Source of the DNA: JTS-AC122 sp050246015
GTDB taxonomy: Bacteria > Planctomycetota > Phycisphaerae > Phycisphaerales > UBA1924
Direction: 5' to 3'
DNA: 44,911 bases
NCBI GenBank assembly: GCA_050246015.1
Contig: JBFWWU010000027.1
Location: 1 to 44,911 of the forward strand
The notes beneath the pieces were generated by a model that had not been told where the DNA came from, did not search any database, and worked only from the letters and a program-made list of their open reading frames with translations. The number at the start of each line of letters is the position of its first letter. Position 1 is the stretch's first letter. A program made the translations under genes and the position numbers. Of the stretch, positions 16,799 through 24,946 are shown piece by piece.

Positions 16799-17716
16799 AT
16801 GATCGTCACGGGCAGAGGAGTTGAAGGACGGCGAGTGAGGAACCAGGGAACGCGGGCGCGCCTGATCGCCGGAGCGATGGGGCTGTGCCTGTGCGTACTT
16901 GGCGGGGGACCGGTCGGATGCTCGAGCAACTCCGACCTGATCGAAACGAACCGGACGCTGACCGAACGGATCGAGCAGTTGATCGTTGAGAACAAGCGAC
17001 TCAAGGGAGAACTCGAGACGGCGAACGCGGAGATCGCGGCGCTGCGGCAGTCGAACGCGGACCTGGTGGCGCTGCGTGATCAGTTGATGGCTGAAAACCA
17101 GATGCTGCGGGAGCAACTGCGGCGGTTCGGCTCGGACCTTGAGAGCCTGAAGTTCTCGGCGCTGGATCCGACAACGGACGCCGCGCTTCGAGAACTGGCG
17201 GCGCAGTACCCGGATCTGCTGGAGTACGACTCGGCGCGGGGGATGATCCGGTTCAAGAGCGACGTGACGTTTGCGTCGGGATCGGACGAGGTGAGCGATG
17301 CGGGCCGGCGGACGATCGATGCGCTGGCGAAGATCCTGATCTCTCCGGCGGCGTCGTCGTACGACGTGCGGATCGTGGGGCACACGGACAGCCAGCGGAT
17401 GAGCGGGCCGACGGCGGCGAAGCACCGAACAAACTGGCATCTTTCGACGCACCGGGCGATCTCGGTGGGTCGGGAGTTGATGGCGATGGGGGTGGCGCAG
17501 ACGCGGCTGGAGGCGGCGGGTCATGGCGAGTATGACCCGTTGGTGCCGAACACCGCGAGCGGCAACACGCCGCAGAATCGCCGGGTGGAGGTGTTCCTGG
17601 TACGGGGCACCAACAAGCAGGATGGGGGCACGGGAGCGATCACGCCCCCGCCGATCGAGCAGGGCGGGAACAACTTCCCGGGCGCGGCGGGTCGTCGAGA
17701 AGAGATCAACAAGTGA
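16799..17716 (+). CDS. OmpA-like peptidoglycan-binding lipoprotein with coiled coil
   Basis: 305 residues. The ATG at 16799 is preceded by GGGAG at about 16788. A signal peptide ends at a lipobox-like GPVGC (Cys41). Residues about 45-112 are a heptad-rich coiled coil (ETNRTLTERIEQLIVENKRL). Residues about 150-268 are an OmpA C-terminal domain: FASGSDEVSDAGRRTIDALA, VRIVGHTDSQRM, GVAQTRLEAAGHGEYDP, NRRVEVFL. Such proteins tether the outer membrane to peptidoglycan. The tail is Gly/Pro rich. A strong intrinsic terminator follows 30 bases after the stop, so it is probably monocistronic. It is divergent from the amidohydrolase. Confidence 0.93.
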   Translation: MIVTGRGVEGRRVRNQGTRARLIAGAMGLCLCVLGGGPVGCSSNSDLIETNRTLTERIEQLIVENKRLKGELETANAEIAALRQSNADLVALRDQLMAENQMLREQLRRFGSDLESLKFSALDPTTDAALRELAAQYPDLLEYDSARGMIRFKSDVTFASGSDEVSDAGRRTIDALAKILISPAASSYDVRIVGHTDSQRMSGPTAAKHRTNWHLSTHRAISVGRELMAMGVAQTRLEAAGHGEYDPLVPNTASGNTPQNRRVEVFLVRGTNKQDGGTGAITPPPIEQGGNNFPGAAGRREEINK

Positions 17717-17745
17717 GTCGATGAACCTGAGTGCGAATGTGAACG

Positions 17746-17768
17746 AGCCCGCGTGTCGCGGGCTTTTT
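17746..17768 (+). terminator. Intrinsic terminator of the OmpA-like gene
   Basis: Perfect 8-bp stem AGCCCGCG / CGCGGGCT with a TGT loop, followed by a T5 run, 30 bases after the stop codon. Confidence 0.9.
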
Positions 17769-17872
17769 CGTTGTAGGATCCATTCGGGCGATCCGGCGCG
17801 ATGGGATCCTGAACGTAGTCGCAGCCGCCTCGGATCAGGCGTCCACATTCGCCGCTAAGGGCCTGACGGAGT

Positions 17873-17887
17873 GGCACCCCGGGTGCC
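17873..17887. repeat. Palindrome in the gap before rarA
   Basis: The 342 bases between the terminator and rarA (17769-18110) hold no gene I can support. This perfect inverted repeat, GGCACCC-C-GGGTGCC, and the one at 17988-18004 are the only clear structures. Such short perfect hairpins look like members of dispersed genomic palindromes. Confidence 0.55.
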
Positions 17888-17987
17888 GAACTGCCGTTGC
17901 TTGGTTCAGATCACGGCAGGATGTGGTGTCGAAGTTAGGCGTGAGAGCCAGTTCATTCCAGAGGTGGGTGGAAACAAGCGGACTCTG

Positions 17988-18004
17988 CCGGGCGGAACGC
18001 CCGG
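17988..18004. repeat. Second palindrome in the gap before rarA
   Basis: CCGGGCG-GAA-CGCCCGG, a perfect 7-bp stem with a 3-base loop and no T-run. It lies 107 bases upstream of the rarA start and could form in the rarA leader. Confidence 0.55.
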
Positions 18005-18110
18005 TCCACTACCCGTGTCGCTAGGGTTGAATTTGATCCGCGCTAGACACTCGGCACTCGGCGTTAGGCAGAATGCGAGTCGGGAGGGTGAGCGAGAAGT
18101 AGAATTGGCC

Positions 18111-19547
18111 ATGGACGACCTTTGGGCCGGCAAACGGCGTGCGGCGGTACGGGCGGTGGAGCCGCTGGCGGTGCGCATGCGACCGCGGACGCTCGATGAG
18201 ATCGAAGGGCAGGAGCACATCCTGGGTCCTGGGAAGTTGCTTCGGCGGATGCTGCACGCGCACGGGGTGCTGACGAGCCTGATCCTGTACGGGCCGCCGG
18301 GGACGGGGAAAACGTCGCTGGCCGAGGTGATCGCGCTGCACACGAACCGGCATTTCGAGCGAGAGAACGCGTCGGCGGTGGGCGTGGCGAGGATCCGGGA
18401 GATCATCAAGAACGCGGAGGAGCGGCTGGCAAACAGCGGGAGGCGAACGGTGCTGTTCCTGGACGAGATCCACCGGTTCAGCAAGAGCCAGCAGGACGTG
18501 CTGCTGGGTGACGTGGAGCGCGGGCTGATCACGCTGATCGGGGCGACGACCGAGAATCCGCTGTTCGCGGTGAACTCGGCGCTGGTGTCTCGCTCGACGC
18601 TGTTTCGGTTGGAACTGCTGCCCGTCGAGGCGATCAAGCGGGTGCTACGGCGGGCGATCGGGGACGCGGAGCGCGGGTATGGGAAGGTGGCGCTGGAGGT
18701 GCATGAGGCCGCGCTGGATGTCTGGGCGATCAAGAGCGACGGGGACGCGAGGCGTGCGCTGACGGCGCTGGAGGTGGCGGTGCTGTCTGGGGGAAGGGAC
18801 CAAGGGGCGGAGTCACGAAGCCACGGAGGGGAAGCAAAGCATCGAGGCGCCGAGGCATCGGGAAACCGAGACGAAGCCGCGCTCGTGATCGATCGGGGTG
18901 TGGCGGAGGAATCGATCCAGCAGAAGGCGGCGGCGTACAGCGGTACGGGGGACGAGCATTACGACTCGATCAGCGGGATGATCAAGAGTGTGCGTGGGAG
19001 CGACCCGGACGCCGCGGTGTACTGGATCGCGCGGATGCTGGACGCGGGGGAGGACCCGCGGTACATCGCCAGGCGACTGGCGGTATTGGCGAGCGAAGAC
19101 ATCGGGAACGCGGACCCGCGGGGCATCATGGTCGCGGCGGCGTGCTGGGAACTGGTGGAGCGGATAGGCATGCCCGAGGCGCGGATCACACTGGCGCAGT
19201 GCGCGACGTACCTGTCGATGGCGCCCAAGAGCAACGCGAGTTACGTGGCGATCGAGCGGGCGTCGGCGGACGTGAAGGAGGGCCGGACGCTGCCGGTGCC
19301 GATGTACCTGCGGGACGCGAACTCATCGCCGGTGTCGGCGGCGAGCGAGTCGGGAGTGGCGCAGCGGACCAAGCAGGCGGCCGGTGAACGGTACGAGTAC
19401 TCGCACGATGTGGAGGGGAACATCACGGGGCAGGATTACCTTGGGGTGGACAAGGAGTACTACCAGCCGACGCAGAATGGGGCGGAGAAGGCGATGGCGG
19501 AAAAACTGGAGCGGGTGCGGAAGGCGCGGCGAGAGAAATCGACGTAG
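18111..19547 (+). CDS. rarA: Replication-associated recombination protein RarA (MgsA), AAA+ ATPase
   Basis: 478 residues. RarA is a clamp-loader-like AAA+ ATPase acting at stalled replication forks. The ATG at 18111 (MDDLWAGKRR) matches the family N-terminus; the ribosome site is weak (AGGG 25 bases up). Walker A GPPGTGKTS at 61-69, Walker B LFLDEIHRF at 115-123, sensor GATTENP at 144-150, then the typical RarA C-terminal tetramerisation part (EDIGNADPRG..., LAQCATYLSMAPKSN). Oddity: residues about 226-256 are a hydrophilic insert (GGRDQGAESRSHGGEAKHRG...) between the AAA+ lid and the C-terminal domain. Its DNA (18786-18878) resembles dispersed repeat sequence rather than codon-selected sequence. 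It is followed, after 37 bases, by the convergent YjbR-like gene. Confidence 0.92.
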   Translation: MDDLWAGKRRAAVRAVEPLAVRMRPRTLDEIEGQEHILGPGKLLRRMLHAHGVLTSLILYGPPGTGKTSLAEVIALHTNRHFERENASAVGVARIREIIKNAEERLANSGRRTVLFLDEIHRFSKSQQDVLLGDVERGLITLIGATTENPLFAVNSALVSRSTLFRLELLPVEAIKRVLRRAIGDAERGYGKVALEVHEAALDVWAIKSDGDARRALTALEVAVLSGGRDQGAESRSHGGEAKHRGAEASGNRDEAALVIDRGVAEESIQQKAAAYSGTGDEHYDSISGMIKSVRGSDPDAAVYWIARMLDAGEDPRYIARRLAVLASEDIGNADPRGIMVAAACWELVERIGMPEARITLAQCATYLSMAPKSNASYVAIERASADVKEGRTLPVPMYLRDANSSPVSAASESGVAQRTKQAAGERYEYSHDVEGNITGQDYLGVDKEYYQPTQNGAEKAMAEKLERVRKARREKST

Positions 19548-19584
19548 CCCGGCTGGGGCGAACGGGGGCGGAGGCTCACGACCG

Positions 19585-19953
19585 TCACGGGGACGCGCGG
19601 AGCCGGGTTTGTGTGCGCTTGGGCAGACCGGCGAGGATGATGCCGTACGCTTCGCGGAGCAGTTGTCGTGCCTGGGGGAGTGTCAAGGCTCGCGGCCGAC
19701 GAACCTGGACCCAAAAGAAGCGCGCGGAGTACGGGGCGGGGACGATGCCGGGCTTCTGGATGAGGCGCAGGAAGGTCTGCTCGGTGCACTTGAAGGAGTA
19801 GTAGCCGCTGGCGCTGGTGTCGAACCCGGCGAAGATCTTGCCTCCGATGGAGAAGATGAGGTTGTCGCCCCATTTGATGTCGGATGTGGCGTAAGGGAGC
19901 GAACGGCAGAACTTCACGAGGGGCGAATGGGTCAGGTCGATGTCGGTTGGCAT
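19585..19953 (-). CDS. MmcQ/YjbR-family protein
   Basis: 122 residues from the ATG at 19953 (MPTDIDLTHSPLVKFCRSLP). The central WGDNLIFSIGGKIFAGFD and the later FWVQVRRPRALTLPQARQLL fit the YjbR/MmcQ fold, a small double-wing family with a proposed DNA-binding role. In a typical member the block is W..P.f.vggKifa. A Met 60 bases further upstream is possible, but that extension is Pro/Ser-rich and looks non-coding. It lies 112 bases downstream of the HIT gene on the same strand, so the two may be co-transcribed. The biological role is unknown. Confidence 0.75.
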   Translation of the reverse strand: MPTDIDLTHSPLVKFCRSLPYATSDIKWGDNLIFSIGGKIFAGFDTSASGYYSFKCTEQTFLRLIQKPGIVPAPYSARFFWVQVRRPRALTLPQARQLLREAYGIILAGLPKRTQTRLRASP

Positions 19954-20065
19954 CGAGTCTGGAGGCGTTCGGCCGGAGGGAGCGGGCCTGTGGGATGTTT
20001 TTCTGGATGACATCGGAGGGTGCTCAATGGAGCAGATCGAGGGCGAGAGGAAATGCGGTCGGGGG

Positions 20066-20488
20066 TCAGAGGTTGGCGGAGATTCGTGCGGCGAGCGCCG
20101 CACCGGCGGCGTGGTCGAAGGGCTGCGAGCGCCACTGGATGCCCAGGCCGGGGCCTTTGCCGGGATCATCGAACTTGGGGATGATGTGAAAGTGGACGTG
20201 CAGGACGGCCTGGTGGGCGGCGGCTCCGTTGTTCTGAAGGACGTTGTAGGCGGTCGCGCCGGTGGCGTTGATGACGGCCCGGCAGAGGCGAGGGAGGGCG
20301 CGGCCCAGGGCGGCGGCGGAGTCGTCGGAGAGTTGATCGAGCGTCGCCCTGGCTTCCTTGGGGATCACGAGCGTGTGGCCGGTGCTGAGAGGACCGATAT
20401 CCAGGAAGGCGAAGACGGCGGGGTCTTCGTAGACCTTGTGGCAGGGGATTTCGCCGCGGATGATCCTGGAGAAAATGGAGTCGCTCAT
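20066..20488 (-). CDS. HIT-family nucleotide hydrolase/transferase
   Basis: 140 residues, full family length. The histidine triad is HVHFHIIP (residues 97-104), with the upstream blocks SRIIRGEIPCHKVYED and FLDIGPLSTGHTLVIPK in standard order. The family cleaves nucleoside 5'-phosphoramidates or dinucleoside polyphosphates. It begins 217 bases from the divergently oriented FtsK-like gene. The 20489-20705 gap shows no promoter I can score with confidence. Confidence 0.95.
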   Translation of the reverse strand: MSDSIFSRIIRGEIPCHKVYEDPAVFAFLDIGPLSTGHTLVIPKEARATLDQLSDDSAAALGRALPRLCRAVINATGATAYNVLQNNGAAAHQAVLHVHFHIIPKFDDPGKGPGLGIQWRSQPFDHAAGAALAARISANL

Positions 20489-20705
20489 GAGAGGATTGTA
20501 ATCGACGGGTTCGAGGTCGGGGACGTCTGTGGGGGCGCGCAGTGGGGCGCGCGGAGTTTCGTAGTGGGTGCGGCGTGGCGGCGGATGTCGATGCGGAGCG
20601 GCGTGACCTAGCCTTTTGTATCATGGGGGTGCCCGGCCCGTCGAGGTAATCGTGAGCGTTCCGCTCGCCCGCCTCCACCCCGTTCCTCATTGGTGCTATT
20701 AGACG

Positions 20706-23700
20706 ATGCCCATGCCAGACCCCACGACCGCAGCCAACGCGAAGAGAGACGCCGCGACACCGGACGCGGAGCGAACGGGCCACGCCAAGCCCGGGGCGAG
20801 GCAGTCGGCGATCGTGCGGGAGTTTCGACGGGACATCGAGGAGCGGCAGCACGCCGAGACCGCGGCCAATCGGGAAGACAAACAGACGCGGTCGCGTACC
20901 GACGAGGAATACGAGGAGGCGGTGCAGCGGATCACGCGAGTAAGGGACGAAGCGGTGGCGGCGGCGGACGCGATATACGAGCAGCGAGTGAAGGCTATCG
21001 CGGCAGAGTTTGAATCGGCACGGGGGAAGGCCAAGCGGGACGCGGAGGCCATCCGCGCGAAGGTCGGGGGTGAACTGGAGGCGGAGGAGCGGCACGCGGC
21101 GCGGGCGTTGAAGGAGAAGATCTGGGCGGCGGAGACGGTGTTCGAGGCGAACCAGAACAAGCCGGAAGCGGAGTATCAGCAGACGAAGAAGCAGATCGAG
21201 AAGAAGTTGAACGACCTGGTGGCGACGGAGACGCTGGCGGGGACGCTGCTGACGGAATACGGGCAACCGATCGGGCCGGGTGATCTTGATGCGGCGGGAA
21301 AGGTGATCGAAGAGGAGCCGTCGTCGGACCCGGCGGCGGAGTTTGACAGGCGGGCGGAGTCGGCGGCGGGGCTGACGACGGCGCTGGACCGGGCGGGGTT
21401 GCCCCGGATGGTGAAGCACGGGACGCTGATCGTGCTGGCGATCATCTTCGTGGTGGGGATGACGGCGCTGGCGGCGTGGAGTCAGCAGTGGAAGTTTGAC
21501 GCGATTGTCGGAGTGGCGGCCGGGGCGACGGTGGTGTTCGCGGCGACGGGGGTGTGGGCGCTGTCTCGGGTGGCGAAGCGGACGATCGGACGGATTCGGG
21601 AGCCGCTGATTATCGAGTTGGTGGGGGCGAGACAGTCGGCGGAGCGGTGGCTGGCGGTGGCCGGCGCGCGGCGCGATGCGCACTCGCGGTCGCTGGCGGA
21701 TGCGCGCGACGAGGAGGTGCTGCGGGCCAAGGAGAAGCACGAGCCGGTGATCGCGGACGTGAAGCGGCGACGGGCGGAAGAGACGGCGCGGCTGCAGGAG
21801 CAGTACGCGGCGATCCGGGCGGCGATCGATCGGAAGCGGGAGCAGGAATCGGCGGGTGCGACGGCCCAGCGGCGGCGTGCGACGTCTGAGGCGGTCGCCG
21901 CGTACGAGCGCGACATGGCGGCGACGGAGGAACGGGCCGCCAGCACCCGTGATTCGTCGGCGAGCAAGCGAGAGTCGCGGTTCGCGGCGCTGGCATCGGC
22001 GTGGAGGGCCGGGGACGAGCGGGCGCGGGAGGCGGCGCGGCGGCTGTGGGAAGAGGTCGCGGGATCGTTCGTCGGGTGGGACGATCCGTCGTGGGGCGGA
22101 TGGACGCCGCCGGTGGCGCCGGCGACGCACCTGGGAATCGGGAGGTTTCTGCTGGACCGGCGTGAGGTGCCGGGGGGGGAGCCGTCGGATCCGCGGCTGG
22201 CGCTCGATTCGGCGCCGGTGCTGGAGATACCAGCGACGCTGGCGTTGCCGGATCAGTGCTCGCTGGTGCTGAAGTATCCCGGGGTCGAGGGGGCGGGGCG
22301 CGGGGTGGCGCTGCGGACGCTTCAGGCGGTGATGATCCGGATCCTGACGTCGCTGCCGCCGGGGAAGGCGAGGTTCATCATCTTCGATCCGGTCGGGCTG
22401 GGGGAAAACTTCGCGGGGTTCATGCACCTGGCGGATCATGACGAGGCGCTGGTGGGCGGCAAGATCTGGACGGAAGCGAGGCACTTCGAGCAGCGGCTGA
22501 CGGACCTGACGGAGCACATGGAAAACGTCATCCAGAAGTACCTGCGCAACGAGTTCCGCACGATCGCGGAGTACAACGAGCAGGCGGGCGAGATCGCCGA
22601 GCCGTACCGGTTCCTGGTGATCGCGGATTTCCCTGCGGCGTTCAATGAGGCGTCGTTCTCGCGGCTGGCGAGCGTTGTGAACTCCGGGGCGCGGTGCGGG
22701 GTGCACACGCTGATTTCGCTGGACACGCGGCACGTGCTCCCGCCCGGGGCGTCGCTGGCGGATATCGAGAAGAACAGCGTGCGGCTGATATGGCGTCGCC
22801 CTACCCCCCCCACTTCTCCAGCCGGCGCGGGCGCCGCGCCCGCGCCGGAGGCGCCCAAGAAATCGGCGTCGCACCGGCTTGGCGCGCTGGCGCCAGTGGG
22901 CGGCGTGCGGGCGGCGGACGCCGCGTCGGCACCGAACGGCAAGCGAGAGGATGAGAACGGGTTATCGGGTTCCGGGGCACACGAGGCAGCCCCGGCGGGG
23001 GAGCCTCGATTGGTGTGGGAGGACGCGGACCTGGCGGTGGTGCCGCTGGCGCTTGACGAGCCGCCGGGGGAGGAGTTATTCAACCGGCTGATCCACGAGA
23101 TCGGGGCGGGGGCGAAGCGGTCGAGCCGGGTGCAGGTGCCGTTCAGCACGATTTCGCCCGAGCCGGAAGAGTTCTGGACGCTGGATTCGGCGGAGGAGTT
23201 GCGGGTGCCGCTGGGGCGTGCTGGGGCGACGAAACTCCAGTACCTCACACTGGGGCGCGGGACGTCGCAGCACGCGTTGATCGCGGGCAAGACCGGGTCA
23301 GGCAAGTCAACGCTCCTGAACGCGATCGTGACGAACCTGTCGATGTGGTACTCGCCGGAGCAGGTGCAGTTCTACCTGATCGACTTCAAGAAGGGCGTGG
23401 AGTTCAAGAGTTACGCGACGCACGAACTGGCGCACGCGCGGGCGGTGGCGATCGAGTCGGACCGTGAGTTCGGGCTGAGCGTGCTGCAGCGGCTGGACAA
23501 CGAGTTGAAGCGGCGCGGCAACCTGTTCCGCGATCTGGGCGTGCAGGATCTGCGGGGGTTCCGCGCGAGGCAGCCCGGGACGGCGATGCCGCGGATCCTG
23601 CTGATCATCGACGAGTTCCAGGAGTTCTTCACCGAGGACGACAAACTGTCGCAGGACGCGACGCTGCTGCTGGACCGGCTGGTGAGGCAGGGTCGGGCGT

Positions 23701-24932
23701 TCGGCATGCACGTGATCCTGGGGTCGCAGACGTTGTCCGGGGCATACAGCCTGGCGCGGAGCACGATGGGGCAGATGGCGGTGAGGATCGCGCTGCAGTG
23801 CAGCGAGGCGGATTCGTACGTCATCCTGAACGAGGATAACGCGGCGGCACGGCTTCTTTCTCGCCCGGGCGAAGCGATCTACAACGATCAATCGGGGCTC
23901 GTGGAAGGGAACAGCCCGTTTCAGATCGCGTGGCTGCCGGACGACCAGCGCGAGGAGTACCTGCGGCGCGTTGATGCGATGACGCGGGCGAGCGGGTACC
24001 GGGTCGCCGAGCGGCAGGCGGTGTTCGAGGGGAACGTTCCGGCGGATATCTCACGGAATCTGCCGCTGGCGAACCTGCTGGAAGCGTCGGGAGCGGGCAC
24101 GGATCAAGCCGGCGCCGGCTCATCATCGCTGCGGGTGTGGCTGGGCGATGCCATCGCGATCAAGGACCCGACGGCGGCGGTGCTGCGCCGGCAGGCCGGG
24201 AGCAACATCGTGATCGTGGGGCAGCGAGAAGAGACGGCGGCGGCGCTGCTGGCGGCGGCGATGATCGGGATCTCCGCGCAGGTGCCCGCACCGGGAGCGC
24301 CGGGGAGCGATTCGCCGACGTTCTATCTCCTGGATCCCACGCCGCCGGATTCGCCGCTGCTGGGGGTGCTGGAGTCGGTGGGGTCGCGGCTGCCGCGGGG
24401 GCATTCGGGGCGGGGCGTGGGGATGAAGGCGGTGGCGGAGGCGCTGGCGGAGTTGTCGGCCGAGATGAAGCGGCGGCAGGAATCGCAGGATGCGTCGTCG
24501 CACGGAACGTCTGGGGGAGTGAAAGCGCCGCCGCTGTTCCTGGTGATCAACGGGATTCAGAAGTACCGCGTGCTGCGCCGGCCGGAGGACGACTTCTCGT
24601 TCTCGATGGACGCGGACAAGGCGCCGTCGCCGGACCGGATGCTCGGGGAGATCCTGCGCGAGGGGCCGGGGGTCGGGATCCACGTGATGATCTGGTGCGA
24701 TACGGCGCCGAACCTGACGCGTGCCCTGGACCGGCAGGGGCTGCGCGAGTTCGACTACCGGGTGCTCATGCAGATGAGCCAAGCGGACTCGGCGTCGCTG
24801 ATCGACACGCCCGAGGCGGGGAAACTCGGGATGCACCGCGCCCTGCTGCACAGCGAGGAACAGGGGTACAGCGAGAAGTTTCGCCCCTATGCGTTGCCGG
24901 GGGAGGAGTGGATGAGGCAGTTCAGGGCGTAG
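20706..24932 (+). CDS. Large membrane-anchored FtsK/SpoIIIE (EssC-like) ATPase with coiled coils
   Basis: 1408 residues. Residues 35-175 are a highly charged coiled coil. Two membrane helices are at about 239-258 and 265-287. A second coiled coil spans about 305-450. Three ATPase-like domains follow. The first (about 500-700) lacks Walker A but keeps a Walker-B-like strand, RFLVIADFP. The second (about 810-1090) is canonical: Walker A LIAGKTGSGKST (858-869) and Walker B RILLIIDEFQEFF (963-975). The third (about 1140-1400) is degenerate, with NIVIVGQREETAAA and FLVINGIQKY. The two-helix plus three-FtsK layout recalls EssC/EccC of type VII secretion, but the coiled coils are different, no WXG100 substrate or other ess/ecc gene is nearby, and no FHA domain is seen. 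It could move protein or DNA. A Pro/Ala linker (about 698-765) carries a C-tract at 22801-22815. No strong ribosome site is seen; the second Met is two codons downstream. Confidence 0.85.
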   Translation: MPMPDPTTAANAKRDAATPDAERTGHAKPGARQSAIVREFRRDIEERQHAETAANREDKQTRSRTDEEYEEAVQRITRVRDEAVAAADAIYEQRVKAIAAEFESARGKAKRDAEAIRAKVGGELEAEERHAARALKEKIWAAETVFEANQNKPEAEYQQTKKQIEKKLNDLVATETLAGTLLTEYGQPIGPGDLDAAGKVIEEEPSSDPAAEFDRRAESAAGLTTALDRAGLPRMVKHGTLIVLAIIFVVGMTALAAWSQQWKFDAIVGVAAGATVVFAATGVWALSRVAKRTIGRIREPLIIELVGARQSAERWLAVAGARRDAHSRSLADARDEEVLRAKEKHEPVIADVKRRRAEETARLQEQYAAIRAAIDRKREQESAGATAQRRRATSEAVAAYERDMAATEERAASTRDSSASKRESRFAALASAWRAGDERAREAARRLWEEVAGSFVGWDDPSWGGWTPPVAPATHLGIGRFLLDRREVPGGEPSDPRLALDSAPVLEIPATLALPDQCSLVLKYPGVEGAGRGVALRTLQAVMIRILTSLPPGKARFIIFDPVGLGENFAGFMHLADHDEALVGGKIWTEARHFEQRLTDLTEHMENVIQKYLRNEFRTIAEYNEQAGEIAEPYRFLVIADFPAAFNEASFSRLASVVNSGARCGVHTLISLDTRHVLPPGASLADIEKNSVRLIWRRPTPPTSPAGAGAAPAPEAPKKSASHRLGALAPVGGVRAADAASAPNGKREDENGLSGSGAHEAAPAGEPRLVWEDADLAVVPLALDEPPGEELFNRLIHEIGAGAKRSSRVQVPFSTISPEPEEFWTLDSAEELRVPLGRAGATKLQYLTLGRGTSQHALIAGKTGSGKSTLLNAIVTNLSMWYSPEQVQFYLIDFKKGVEFKSYATHELAHARAVAIESDREFGLSVLQRLDNELKRRGNLFRDLGVQDLRGFRARQPGTAMPRILLIIDEFQEFFTEDDKLSQDATLLLDRLVRQGRAFGMHVILGSQTLSGAYSLARSTMGQMAVRIALQCSEADSYVILNEDNAAARLLSRPGEAIYNDQSGLVEGNSPFQIAWLPDDQREEYLRRVDAMTRASGYRVAERQAVFEGNVPADISRNLPLANLLEASGAGTDQAGAGSSSLRVWLGDAIAIKDPTAAVLRRQAGSNIVIVGQREETAAALLAAAMIGISAQVPAPGAPGSDSPTFYLLDPTPPDSPLLGVLESVGSRLPRGHSGRGVGMKAVAEALAELSAEMKRRQESQDASSHGTSGGVKAPPLFLVINGIQKYRVLRRPEDDFSFSMDADKAPSPDRMLGEILREGPGVGIHVMIWCDTAPNLTRALDRQGLREFDYRVLMQMSQADSASLIDTPEAGKLGMHRALLHSEEQGYSEKFRPYALPGEEWMRQFRA

Positions 24933-24946
24933 GCACGAGGAAGGCG

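Noticed and set aside
16694..17848. 385-codon upstream extension of the amidohydrolase
   Set aside because: It lies antisense to the OmpA-like lipoprotein gene and lacks family similarity; the core starts at 16693.
20166..22874. Long minus-strand open frame opposite the FtsK-like gene
   Set aside because: Antisense artefact; an Arg/Pro-rich product that overlaps both the HIT and FtsK-like genes.
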